DNA of 64,000 nt, taken from Pseudomonas sp. 14P_8.1_Bac3 (GTDB taxonomy: Bacteria > Pseudomonadota > Gammaproteobacteria > Pseudomonadales > Pseudomonadaceae). The notes beneath the pieces are model-generated. The model ran no database searches, was not told the origin of the DNA, and saw only the letters and a list, made by a program, of their open reading frames with translations. The stretch is taken from positions 62,001 to 126,000 of the forward strand of contig NZ_JANLOD010000068.1 of the NCBI RefSeq assembly GCF_025466085.1, in the 5' to 3' direction. Positions within the stretch are counted from its first letter, which is position 1, and each line of letters begins with the position of its first letter. Shown here in pieces: positions 41,687 to 50,392 of the stretch. Position numbers and translations under genes: made by a program.

Positions 41687-43063
41687 TTAAACGGTATGCA
41701 GATACCAGTTGTACTCAAGGTCGGAGATGGAGTGTTCAAACTCCTCCAGCTCACTTTCCTTGCAGGCCACGAAGATATCGATGTATTTCGGATCGATATA
41801 CTTGGCCATGACTTCGCTGTCGTCCAGCTCACGCAGTGCATCGCGCAGGTTGTTCGGCAGGCTTTGCTCGTTCTGCTCGTAGGAGTTGCCTTCCACGGGC
41901 GCGCCCGGCTCGATCTTGTTGGTCAGGCCGTGATGCACGCCCGCCAGGACCGACGCCATCAACAGGTACGGGTTGGCGTCGGCACCGGCAACGCGGTGTT
42001 CGATGCGTACGGCATCCGAAGAGCCGGTCGGTACGCGAATCGCCACGGTACGGTTGTCCAGGCCCCAGCACGGCGAGTTCGGCACGTAGAACTGTGCGCC
42101 GAAACGACGGTACGAGTTGACGTTCGGGCAGAGGAAAGCCATCTGCGCCGGCAGGGTCTCGAGCACACCGCCGATCGCGTGACGCAGCGCGGCGTTCTGC
42201 TCGGGATCCTCGCTGGCAAAAATATTCTTGCCGTCTCGGTCGAGAATCGAAATGTGGACATGCAAACCGTTGCCCGCCTGGCCTGGGTAAGGCTTGGCCA
42301 TGAAGGTGGTGTCCATCTCATGGTCGTAGGCGATGTTCTTGATCAGGCGCTTGAGCAGGACCGCGTAGTCGCAGGCCTTGATCGGGTCGGCCACGTGGTG
42401 CAGGTTCACTTCGAACTGCGCCGGGGCACTTTCCTTGACGATGGCATCGGCCGGGATGCCTTGCTCCTTCGCACCTTCCAGGATGTCCTGGAGGCAGTCG
42501 ACGTATTCGTCGAGGTCGTCGATCAGGTAGACCTGTGTCGAGTGCGGGCGTTTGCCGGAAATCGGCGAGCGCGGAGGTTGCGGGCGACCGTTTACGTTTT
42601 CCTGGTCGATCAGGTAGAACTCCAGTTCGAACGCGGCACAGATAGTCAGGCCCATATCGTCGAACTTGGTCACAACTTGACGCAGTACTTCACGGGGATC
42701 CGCGAAGAAAGGTTCACCTTCGAGTTCGTGCATGGTCATCAGCAATTGCGCGGTCGGGCGCTTTTGCCAAGGCTCATTGCACAGGGTGTCAGGGATTGGA
42801 TAGCAGATTCGGTCAGCATCGCCGATGTCCAGGCCCAGGCCAGTGCTTTCCACTGTCGAGCCATTGATATCCAGAGCAAATAGAGAGGCCGGCAGGTTGA
42901 TGCCTTTCTCGTAAACCTTGTGGAGGCTGGTGCGTTCGATGCGCTTGCCGCGCACCACACCATTCATATCCGCAATCAGAAGGTCAACGTACAGAACCTC
43001 AGGATGTTCCTTAAGGAACGCGTTCGCTTCGTTAAGCTGAACGGCACGCGGGGGTACCGACAT
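41687..43063 (-). CDS. spuI: Gamma-glutamylpolyamine synthetase SpuI (glutamine synthetase family)
   Basis: SpuI ligates glutamate to putrescine or another polyamine with ATP in the gamma-glutamylation route. The 458-residue GS-fold protein has the N-terminal beta-grasp region (EVLYVDLLIADMNGVVRGKRI), the Glu-rich metal site FELEFYLIDQENVNG, the ATP/metal segment AKPYPGQAGNGLHVHISIL and the late NRTVAIRVPTGSSDAVRIEHRV. It points away from the spuB-H genes across a 278-base regulatory gap plus the spuA remnant. In P. aeruginosa spuI also flanks spuA-H. It is paralogous to spuB at 43743. Confidence 0.92.
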   Translation of the reverse strand: MSVPPRAVQLNEANAFLKEHPEVLYVDLLIADMNGVVRGKRIERTSLHKVYEKGINLPASLFALDINGSTVESTGLGLDIGDADRICYPIPDTLCNEPWQKRPTAQLLMTMHELEGEPFFADPREVLRQVVTKFDDMGLTICAAFELEFYLIDQENVNGRPQPPRSPISGKRPHSTQVYLIDDLDEYVDCLQDILEGAKEQGIPADAIVKESAPAQFEVNLHHVADPIKACDYAVLLKRLIKNIAYDHEMDTTFMAKPYPGQAGNGLHVHISILDRDGKNIFASEDPEQNAALRHAIGGVLETLPAQMAFLCPNVNSYRRFGAQFYVPNSPCWGLDNRTVAIRVPTGSSDAVRIEHRVAGADANPYLLMASVLAGVHHGLTNKIEPGAPVEGNSYEQNEQSLPNNLRDALRELDDSEVMAKYIDPKYIDIFVACKESELEEFEHSISDLEYNWYLHTV

Positions 43064-43163
43064 GATGCAACACCTTTGTTGTTAAAAATATCAATCATTG
43101 ATCTCTTCGGGTTTCAGTCAACCCGAACGGCATGCCGAAGTCAAGCGAGGCCTTTTTTGCCCT

Positions 43164-43189
43164 AAAAAAGCGCCTGTGGGGCTTTTTTG
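43164..43189. promoter_or_regulatory. Terminator-like hairpin in the spuI leader
   Basis: AAAAAAGCGCC / GGGGCTTTTTT pair over 11 bases with one internal mismatch and a short TGT loop. It lies 101 bases upstream of spuI. Further out, TTTTTTAC / GTAAAAAA (43259-43286) is a perfect 8-base inverted repeat. Either could be an attenuator or operator for the divergent polyamine genes. Confidence 0.35.
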
Positions 43190-43341
43190 AGGCACTTTGG
43201 GGCGTTTTTATGCCTTGGAACACTTTGCCGTCCGCGGGCTTGAGCGGGCCGTGTTGTATTTTTTACGGGGGTGTTGTGTAAAAAAATGAACAAGGCTAAG
43301 CTCGATTCAAACCCATAACAGCAATAATACCGGGGTGCTTC

Positions 43342-43662
43342 ATGTCTCGCCTGCCGTTAATCGGCGTCGCCATCTGCTCCAGGCAGATGGGTCTGCATGC
43401 TTATCACATCAGTGGCGATCGTTTCCTCTGCGCCGTGGCCTCACCGGCTCAGGGCCTGTCGGCTCGTTTCCCCGCGCTGACGAAACACGTTTTACCGTCC
43501 GATATTCTGGACGCCGCCGATGGCACCCCCATTACGGTTACTTCATTCAATATAGAACCGATTCACAATAGCGGCCTGGCTATCACCCGGCGCTCCGCTC
43601 GCGATTCTGCACGCCCGGCATCCGCCGTGCGCTTCGGGGAAAACACGATAGCCTGTCGTTGA
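43342..43662 (+). pseudogene. spuA: Decayed, truncated spuA (gamma-glutamyl-GABA hydrolase)
   Basis: The 106-residue frame begins MSRLPLIGVAICSRQMGLHAYHI and continues with SGDRFLCAVASPAQGL, then DILDAADGTPITVTSFNIEPIHNSG and ARDSARP. These match, in order, the N-terminal blocks of class C26 glutamine amidotransferase-like hydrolases of the SpuA/PuuD family, where one expects IGV-CS-QIGLH-YH, GDKY-RAV, PSDIL-LDG-L-TGSPSNIEP and HDPARD. The frame then stops, well short of the normal ~250 residues, so the catalytic Cys (ICRG-QE region), His and Glu are missing. The GSPSNIEP core is altered to TSFNIEP. It lies exactly where intact spuA should be, in front of spuB. I therefore call it a remnant; a role for the short product is unlikely. 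Confidence 0.75.
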
Positions 43663-43742
43663 CATGCATTTCAACGCGACGCCCATGCGTCAAACATTGC
43701 CTGACTTGCGAGAGTCAGGAAACTCAAAGCCTAGAGGCATTT

Positions 43743-45101
43743 ATGAGTCACAACCTCGACCAGCTCACCGATTGGTTGAAAGACCACAAGATCACAGAAG
43801 TCGAATGCATGATCGCCGACTTGACCGGGATCACCCGGGGCAAGATTTCGCCGACCAACAAATTCATCGCGGAAAAAGGCATGCGCCTGCCCGAGAGCGT
43901 TCTGTTGCAGACCGTGACCGGCGACTATGTCGAAGACGACATCTATTACGAGCTGCTCGACCCGGCGGACATCGACATGATCTGCCGTCCCGACCAGAAC
44001 GCGGTGTACCTGGTGCCCTGGTCCATCGAGCCGACCGCCCAGGTGATCCACGACACCTACGACAAGCAAGGCAACCCGATCGAGCTGTCGCCGCGCAACG
44101 TGCTCAAGAAAGTCCTCAAGCTCTATGCCGATAAAGGCTGGCAGCCCATCGTGGCGCCGGAGATGGAGTTCTACCTGACCAAGCGCAGCGACGATCCGGA
44201 TTACCCGTTGCAGCCGCCCATCGGGCGCTCCGGCCGCCCGGAAATCGGTCGTCAGTCGTTCTCGATCGAAGCGGCCAACGAATTCGATCCGCTGTTTGAA
44301 GACGTCTATGACTGGTGCGAATTGCAAGAGCTGGACCTCGACACGCTGATCCACGAGGACGGCACGGCACAGATGGAGATCAACTTCCGTCACGGCGATG
44401 CCCTGTCCCTGGCCGACCAGATCCTGATCTTCAAGCGCACCATGCGCGAAGCCGCACTGAAGCACGACGTGGCGGCGACGTTCATGGCCAAGCCGATGAC
44501 CGGCGAGCCGGGCAGTGCAATGCACCTCCACCAGAGCATCATCGACCTCGAGACCGGCAAGAACGTCTTCTCCAATGACGACGGGACCATGAGCCAGTTG
44601 TTCCTGCATCACATCGGTGGTCTGCAGAAGCTGATCCCCGAGCTGTTGCCGCTGTTCGCGCCGAACGTCAACTCGTTCCGCCGCTTCCTGCCGGACACCT
44701 CGGCACCGGTGAACGTGGAGTGGGGCGAAGAGAACCGCACCGTGGGCCTGCGGGTTCCGGATGCCGGGCCGCAAAACCGTCGGGTGGAAAACCGCCTGCC
44801 GGGTGCCGACGCCAACCCGTACCTGGCGATCGCCGCGAGCCTGCTCTGCGGTTACATCGGCATGGTCGAAGGCCTGAACCCGAGTGCGCCGGTGGTGGGG
44901 CGTGGCTACGAACGCCGCAACCTGCGCCTGCCGCTGACCATCGAAGACGCGCTGGAGCGCATGGAAAACAGCGCGACCATCGAAAAATACCTGGGCAAGA
45001 AATTCATCACGGGCTACGTCGCGGTCAAGCGGGCCGAGCATGAAAACTTCAAGCGCGTGATCAGTTCGTGGGAACGGGAATTCCTGCTTTTCGCCGTCTG
45101 A
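43743..45101 (+). CDS. spuB: Gamma-glutamylputrescine synthetase SpuB (glutamine synthetase family)
   Basis: SpuB glutamylates putrescine and is the second GS-family enzyme of the cluster. The 452-residue product has the expected length and motifs: MIADLTGITRGKISPTNKF, PEMEFYLTKRSDDPDYP (metal site), HEDGTAQMEINFRHGD, MAKPMTGEPGSAMHLHQSI, and RTVGLRVPDAGPQNRRVENRL. The ATG at 43743 is preceded by AGAGGC; the longer frame starts inside the spuA remnant. It starts the spuB-C pair, with spuC 58 bases downstream. Confidence 0.94.
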   Translation: MSHNLDQLTDWLKDHKITEVECMIADLTGITRGKISPTNKFIAEKGMRLPESVLLQTVTGDYVEDDIYYELLDPADIDMICRPDQNAVYLVPWSIEPTAQVIHDTYDKQGNPIELSPRNVLKKVLKLYADKGWQPIVAPEMEFYLTKRSDDPDYPLQPPIGRSGRPEIGRQSFSIEAANEFDPLFEDVYDWCELQELDLDTLIHEDGTAQMEINFRHGDALSLADQILIFKRTMREAALKHDVAATFMAKPMTGEPGSAMHLHQSIIDLETGKNVFSNDDGTMSQLFLHHIGGLQKLIPELLPLFAPNVNSFRRFLPDTSAPVNVEWGEENRTVGLRVPDAGPQNRRVENRLPGADANPYLAIAASLLCGYIGMVEGLNPSAPVVGRGYERRNLRLPLTIEDALERMENSATIEKYLGKKFITGYVAVKRAEHENFKRVISSWEREFLLFAV

Positions 45102-45159
45102 TGCGCCGGCGCCGTCGTTTTCGGGCGGCGCTTTCACCTGATTTTTTTAGGAGATTTGT

Positions 45160-46524
45160 ATGACCAGCAACAATCCGCAAACCCGTGAATGGCAAACCCT
45201 GAGCAACGATCACCACCTGGCCCCGTTCAGCGACTTCAAGCAGCTGAAAGAGAAAGGCCCGCGGATCATCACCAATGCCAAGGGCGTGTACCTCTGGGAC
45301 AGCGAAGGCAACAAGATCCTCGACGGCATGGCCGGCCTGTGGTGCGTGGCAATCGGCTACGGTCGCGATGAACTGGCCGATGCCGCCAGCAAGCAAATGC
45401 GCGAACTGCCTTACTACAACCTGTTCTTCCAGACCGCTCACCCGCCGGTGCTGGAACTGGCCAAGGCCATCGCCGACATCGCGCCGGAAGGCATGAACCA
45501 CGTGTTTTTCACCGGTTCCGGTTCCGAAGGCAACGACACCATGCTGCGCATGGTCCGCCACTATTGGGCGATCAAGGGCCAGCCGAACAAGAAAGTCATC
45601 ATCAGCCGCAAGAACGGCTATCACGGTTCCACCGTGGCCGGCGCGAGCCTGGGTGGCATGACGTACATGCACGAACAGGGCGACTTGCCGATTCCGGGCA
45701 TCGTGCACATCGCCCAGCCGTACTGGTTCGCCGAAGGCGGCGACATGACACCGGAAGAGTTCGGTGTGTGGGCGGCCAACCAGCTGGAAGAGAAGATTCT
45801 GGACATTGGCGTGGACAACGTCGGTGCCTTTATTGCCGAGCCGATCCAGGGCGCCGGTGGCGTGATCATTCCACCAGAGACCTACTGGCCGCGCATCAAG
45901 GAAATCCTCGCCAAGTACGACATCCTGTTCGTGGCGGACGAAGTGATCTGCGGTTTCGGTCGCACCGGCGAGTGGTTCGGCAGCGATTTCTACGACCTCA
46001 AGCCCGACATGATGACCATCGCCAAAGGCCTGACCTCGGGCTACATCCCGATGGGTGGGCTGATCGTGCGTGACGAAGTGGTGGCCGTGCTCAACGAAGG
46101 CGGCGACTTCAACCACGGCTTCACCTATTCCGGGCACCCGGTGGCGGCGGCAGTGGCGCTGGAAAACATCCGCATCCTGCGCGAAGAAAAAATTATCGAG
46201 CGCGCCCACGCGGAAACGGCACCGTATTTGCAAAAGCGTCTGCGGGAACTGAACGATCACCCGCTGGTGGGGGAAGTGCGTGGGGTCGGGCTGCTGGGGG
46301 CCATCGAACTGGTTCAGGACAAGGCCACGCGCAAGCGTCACGAAGGCAAGGGCGTCGGCATGATCTGCCGCCAGTTCTGCTTCGACAACGGTCTGATCAT
46401 GCGCGCCGTGGGCGACACCATGATCATTGCTCCGCCGCTGGTAATCACCAAGGCCGAGATCGATGAGCTGGTAACAAAGGCACGCAAGTGTCTGGACCTG
46501 ACCCTCAGTGCATTGCAGGGCTAA
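45160..46524 (+). CDS. spuC: Polyamine:pyruvate aminotransferase SpuC
   Basis: SpuC transfers the amino group of putrescine, cadaverine or spermidine to pyruvate, giving aminoaldehydes. The 454-residue class III aminotransferase has the PLP lysine at about residue 289 in MTIAKGLTSGYIPMGGLIV. The phosphate-binding block VFFTGSGSEGNDTMLRM, the GYHGSTVAGASLGGM loop, ADEVICGFGRTGEWFGS and the PVAAAVALENIRI region are all conserved. AGGAGA precedes the ATG. Together with spuB it gives the cell both the transamination and the glutamylation routes. Confidence 0.95.
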   Translation: MTSNNPQTREWQTLSNDHHLAPFSDFKQLKEKGPRIITNAKGVYLWDSEGNKILDGMAGLWCVAIGYGRDELADAASKQMRELPYYNLFFQTAHPPVLELAKAIADIAPEGMNHVFFTGSGSEGNDTMLRMVRHYWAIKGQPNKKVIISRKNGYHGSTVAGASLGGMTYMHEQGDLPIPGIVHIAQPYWFAEGGDMTPEEFGVWAANQLEEKILDIGVDNVGAFIAEPIQGAGGVIIPPETYWPRIKEILAKYDILFVADEVICGFGRTGEWFGSDFYDLKPDMMTIAKGLTSGYIPMGGLIVRDEVVAVLNEGGDFNHGFTYSGHPVAAAVALENIRILREEKIIERAHAETAPYLQKRLRELNDHPLVGEVRGVGLLGAIELVQDKATRKRHEGKGVGMICRQFCFDNGLIMRAVGDTMIIAPPLVITKAEIDELVTKARKCLDLTLSALQG

Positions 46525-46577
46525 GTGCTAGGCTCTGAGCGGCAGAGATGAAACTTTCGCTTGGGGCAACCGTAAAG

Positions 46578-46602
46578 GGCGGCCTTTCCTTGAAAGACCG
46601 CC
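46578..46602 (+). other. Intercistronic hairpin between spuC and spuD
   Basis: GGCGG-cc-TTTC / GAAA-ga-CCGCC form a stem-loop without a T-run in the 169-base gap. It could adjust transporter expression relative to spuBC by RNA processing or 3'-end protection. Confidence 0.4.
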
Positions 46603-46693
46603 TCGGATCTTGCCAGACTAGCCGCGGTTCCAGTTGTCCGGGTTCGGCCGCTGAACAAAGTGGTTCAAAAAAGAAAAATTTGGAGCATTACGC

Positions 46694-47806
46694 ATGAAGG
46701 CATTAGGAAAAAAGCTTGCTGGCAAGACACTTCTCGCCATGTCCCTGATGGGCATTATGGCGGGCGCGGTTCAGGCGGACGACAAGGTGTTGCACGTCTA
46801 TAACTGGTCCGACTACATCGCTCCGGACACCATCGCGAACTTCGAGAAAGAGTCCGGGATCAAGGTGGTGTACGACGTTTTCGACAGTAACGAAACCCTC
46901 GAAGCCAAGTTGCTGGCAGGCAAGTCCGGTTACGACATCGTCGTACCGTCGAACAACTTCCTGGCCAAGCAGATCAAGGCCGGCGTTTACCAGAAGCTGG
47001 ACAAGTCCAAGCTGCCGAACTGGAAAAACCTGAACCCTGACCTGCTCAAAGCGGTATCGGTGAGCGACCCGGGCAACGAACACGCTTTCCCGTACATGTG
47101 GGGCTCGATCGGTATCGGCTTCAACGCCGAGAAGGTCAAGGCTGCACTGGGCGCCGATGCGCCGACCAATTCGTGGGACCTGATCTTCAAGCCGGAAAAT
47201 GCCGCCAAGTTGAAATCCTGTGGCATCAGCCTGCTGGATTCGCCAACCGAGATGATTCCGGCGGCGTTGCACTACCTGGGCCTGCCGACCGACAGCCAGA
47301 AGAAAGAAGACATCGACAAGGCTGAAGCCCTGCTGCTGAAAGTCCGTCCTTCGATCGCCTACTTCCACTCGTCCAAATACATCTCCGACCTGGCCAACGG
47401 CAACATCTGCGTCGCCGTGGGTTACTCGGGTGACGTGTACCAGGCCAAGTCCCGCGCGGCTGAAGCCGGTGACAAGGTCAAAGTCAGCTACAACATTCCG
47501 AAAGAAGGTGCCGGCAGCTTCTACGACATGGTCGCCATCCCTAAAGATGCCGAAAACGTCGAAGGCGCCTACAAGTTCATGACCTACCTGCAGAAGCCGG
47601 AAGTCATGGCGGCCATCACCAACGCCGTACGTTTCCCGAACGGTAACGCGGCTGCCACGCCGCTGGTGGATAAAGACATCACTGCGGACCCGGGCATCTA
47701 CCCGCCGGCCGACGTGCAGGCCAAGCTGTACGCGATTGCCGACTTGCCGGCCGCGACCCAGCGGATCCTGACGCGCAGCTGGACCAAGATCAAATCCGGT
47801 AAGTAA
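46694..47806 (+). CDS. spuD: Putrescine-type periplasmic binding protein SpuD/PotF
   Basis: SpuD binds putrescine for the SpuFGH importer. The 370-residue precursor has a signal peptide with core LLAMSLMGIMAGAVQA, then DDKVLHVYNWSDYIAPDTI, the conserved polyamine-binding start. Further blocks are VVYDVFDSNETLEAKLLAGKSGYDIVVPSN, FPYMWGSIGIGFNAEKV and FHSSKYISDLANGNICVAVGYSGDVYQA. It is strongly similar to the next binding protein. Order (D before E) is used to assign it to putrescine and SpuE to spermidine, following P. aeruginosa. GGAG precedes the ATG. Confidence 0.93.
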   Translation: MKALGKKLAGKTLLAMSLMGIMAGAVQADDKVLHVYNWSDYIAPDTIANFEKESGIKVVYDVFDSNETLEAKLLAGKSGYDIVVPSNNFLAKQIKAGVYQKLDKSKLPNWKNLNPDLLKAVSVSDPGNEHAFPYMWGSIGIGFNAEKVKAALGADAPTNSWDLIFKPENAAKLKSCGISLLDSPTEMIPAALHYLGLPTDSQKKEDIDKAEALLLKVRPSIAYFHSSKYISDLANGNICVAVGYSGDVYQAKSRAAEAGDKVKVSYNIPKEGAGSFYDMVAIPKDAENVEGAYKFMTYLQKPEVMAAITNAVRFPNGNAAATPLVDKDITADPGIYPPADVQAKLYAIADLPAATQRILTRSWTKIKSGK

Positions 47807-47817
47807 GTAAACCCCCC

Positions 47818-47920
47818 TTGTGGGAGCGAGCCTGCTCGCGATGGACGAAGGAACACCACGGGGTGTCAGGCACCCCTCGTCATCATTGACGACCATCGCG
47901 AGCAGGCTCGCTCCCACACG
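47818..47920. repeat. REPIN inside the spu transporter operon
   Basis: Inverted ends TGTGGGAGCGAGCCTGCTCG and CGAGCAGGCTCGCTCCCACA separated by about 60 bases, between the two binding-protein genes. The 47807-48083 gap holds only this element. Confidence 0.92.
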
Positions 47921-48083
47921 GATATCCACGGGCATTTCAAAAGATGCCCACATGGATGTTGATAAAAGTTTTGCTGGAACGGTTTTTCGAGGGTAAGTTG
48001 CGCGCCGGTTTTGTTGCTGGGCAGCCATGCCTGTCATGTAACGCGGGGCAACTTGGGCCCAACTAATTTTAGAGGACCTCCAC

Positions 48084-49181
48084 TTGCCTATTTCTTCTTT
48101 GTTGCGCAATGCCATGCTGTGTGGCGCTGGACTGGCGCTTGCCGCCACTGTCCAGGCTGCCGGCACCGTGCATATTTATAACTGGTCCGATTACATCGGC
48201 GAGACCACCCTGGCCGACTTCCAGAAAGCAACCGGGATCAAGCCGGTCTATGACGTCTTCGACTCCAACGAAACCCTGGAAGGCAAGTTGCTGGCCGGGC
48301 GTACGGGCTATGACGTGGTCGTGCCGTCCAACCACTTCCTGGGCAAACAGATCAAGGCGGGCGCTTTCCAAAAGCTCGACAAGTCGAAGTTGCCGAACTA
48401 TTCCAACCTCGATCCGGTGCTGCTCAAGCGTCTTGAGCAAAACGATCCGGGTAACCTGTACGCCGTGCCGTACCTGTGGGGCACTAACGGCATCGGTTAC
48501 AACCCGGAAAAAATCAAGGCTGCGCTGGGCGTCGACAAGATCGACTCCTGGGCTGCGGTATTCGAGCCGGAAAACATCAAGAAGCTGCGCGGTTGCGGCG
48601 TGGCGTTCCTCGATTCCGCCGATGAAATGATGCCGACGGTTCTCAACTATCTGGGCCTCGATCCCAACAGCACCAACCCCGAAGATTACAAAAAGGCTGA
48701 GGCCAAGTTGCTCGCCGTCCGGCCTTACGTCACCTATTTCCACTCCTCCAAATACATCGCAGACCTGGCCAACGGCGATATCTGCATCGCGATCGGTTTC
48801 TCCGGCGATATGTTCCAGGCGAAGAATCGCGCGGCTGAAGCCAAGAAAGGCGTGGACATCGTGTACTCGATTCCCAAGGAAGGCGGCGCGCTGTGGTTCG
48901 ACATGCTGGCGATTCCAAAAGACTCGGCCAACGTCAAGGAAGCCCACGCCTTCATCAACTATTTGCTGAAACCTGAGGTGATCGCCCAGGTCAGTGATTA
49001 CGTCGGCTACGCCAACCCTAACCCCGGGTCGGACAAACTGATGGAACAGTCCATACGCACCGACGAAGCGGTTTATCCACCGCAAGCCGTCCTCGACAAA
49101 ACCTACGTGTCCGTCGAGTTACCACCAAACATTCAACGTTTGATGACCCGCAGCTGGACCAAGGTCAAGTCGGGTAAATAG
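48084..49181 (+). CDS. spuE: Spermidine-type periplasmic binding protein SpuE
   Basis: The 365-residue precursor is a paralogue of SpuD: signal peptide ending at VQA, then GTVHIYNWSDYIGETTL, PVYDVFDSNETLEGKLLAGRTGYDVVVPSN, VPYLWGTNGIGYNPEKI and FHSSKYIADLANGDICIAIGFSGDMFQA. The frame starts at TTG (48084), behind GAGGA; the next ATG (48114) would remove part of the signal sequence. In P. aeruginosa SpuE is spermidine-specific and affects type III secretion through spermidine signalling. That specificity is inferred here from gene order only. Confidence 0.92.
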   Translation: MPISSLLRNAMLCGAGLALAATVQAAGTVHIYNWSDYIGETTLADFQKATGIKPVYDVFDSNETLEGKLLAGRTGYDVVVPSNHFLGKQIKAGAFQKLDKSKLPNYSNLDPVLLKRLEQNDPGNLYAVPYLWGTNGIGYNPEKIKAALGVDKIDSWAAVFEPENIKKLRGCGVAFLDSADEMMPTVLNYLGLDPNSTNPEDYKKAEAKLLAVRPYVTYFHSSKYIADLANGDICIAIGFSGDMFQAKNRAAEAKKGVDIVYSIPKEGGALWFDMLAIPKDSANVKEAHAFINYLLKPEVIAQVSDYVGYANPNPGSDKLMEQSIRTDEAVYPPQAVLDKTYVSVELPPNIQRLMTRSWTKVKSGK

Positions 49182-49249
49182 CTTCAAGCTCAAACTATCC
49201 AAGGTTCGCTCACCTCGAGCGAACTGCAATTTTGTTGGGAGTTTCGTAA

Positions 49250-50392
49250 ATGGCAGTTGCCTCCGGCGCCTATAAGAAAGCCCTCGAGGGCGACCAGTCA
49301 CCTAAACAGGTGTTGGTCAAAATCGACCGGGTCACGAAGAAGTTCGACGAGACGATTGCCGTGGACGATGTGTCCCTGGAAATCAAGAAAGGCGAGATTT
49401 TCGCCTTGCTCGGCGGTTCGGGATCGGGCAAGTCCACCTTGCTGCGCATGCTCGCAGGTTTCGAACGGCCCACGGAGGGGCGGATTTTCCTCGATGGTGT
49501 GGACATCACCGACATGCCGCCGTACGAGCGGCCGATCAACATGATGTTCCAGTCCTACGCCTTGTTCCCGCACATGACCGTGGCGCAGAACATCGCTTTC
49601 GGCCTCAAGCAGGACAAGCTGCCGGCGGCTGAAGTCGATGCCCGCGTGGCGGACATGCTCAAGCTGGTGCAGATGAGCCAGTACGCCAAACGCAAACCTC
49701 ATCAACTGTCCGGTGGTCAGCGTCAGCGTGTGGCCCTGGCGCGTTCGCTGGCCAAGCGGCCGAAGCTGTTGCTGCTCGACGAACCCATGGGCGCACTCGA
49801 CAAGAAGCTGCGCTCGCAAATGCAGCTGGAGTTGGTCGAGATCATCGAGCGCGTCGGCGTAACCTGCGTCATGGTGACCCACGACCAGGAAGAGGCCATG
49901 ACCATGGCCGAGCGCATCGCGATCATGCACCTGGGCTGGATTGCCCAGATCGGCAGCCCGATCGACATCTACGAAACCCCGACCAGTCGCCTGGTCTGCG
50001 AATTCATTGGCAACGTCAACATCTTCGACGGTGAAGTGATCGACGACGCCGAAGGCCACGCGACCATCACCTGCAAGGACCTGGACCGCCAGATCTACGT
50101 CGGCCACGGCATCAGCACTTCGGTGCAGGACAAATCCGTGACCTACGCGATCCGTCCGGAAAAACTGCTGGTGACCCCGACCATGCCGACCTGCGAATAC
50201 AACTGGTCCAGCGGCAAGGTGCATGACATCGCTTACCTCGGTGGCCACTCGGTGTTCTATGTGGAATTGCCCAGCGGCAAGATCGTCCAGTCGTTCGTGG
50301 CCAACGCCGAACGCCGTGGCCAGCGCCCGACCTGGGGTGACCAGGTCTACGTGTACTGGGAAGACGACAGCGGCGTGGTACTTCGCTCATGA
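49250..50392 (+). CDS. spuF: Polyamine ABC transporter ATP-binding protein SpuF/PotG
   Basis: SpuF energises polyamine import. The 380-residue ATPase shows Walker A LLGGSGSGKSTLLRMLAGF, the Q-loop MMFQSYALFPHMTVAQNIAFGL, the signature LSGGQRQRVALARSLA, Walker B LLLLDEPMGALDKK and the switch VTHDQEEAMTMA. A C-terminal TOBE-like regulatory region with AIRPEKLLV follows. The ATG is preceded by GGGAG. The stop overlaps spuG by four bases. Confidence 0.96.
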   Translation: MAVASGAYKKALEGDQSPKQVLVKIDRVTKKFDETIAVDDVSLEIKKGEIFALLGGSGSGKSTLLRMLAGFERPTEGRIFLDGVDITDMPPYERPINMMFQSYALFPHMTVAQNIAFGLKQDKLPAAEVDARVADMLKLVQMSQYAKRKPHQLSGGQRQRVALARSLAKRPKLLLLDEPMGALDKKLRSQMQLELVEIIERVGVTCVMVTHDQEEAMTMAERIAIMHLGWIAQIGSPIDIYETPTSRLVCEFIGNVNIFDGEVIDDAEGHATITCKDLDRQIYVGHGISTSVQDKSVTYAIRPEKLLVTPTMPTCEYNWSSGKVHDIAYLGGHSVFYVELPSGKIVQSFVANAERRGQRPTWGDQVYVYWEDDSGVVLRS

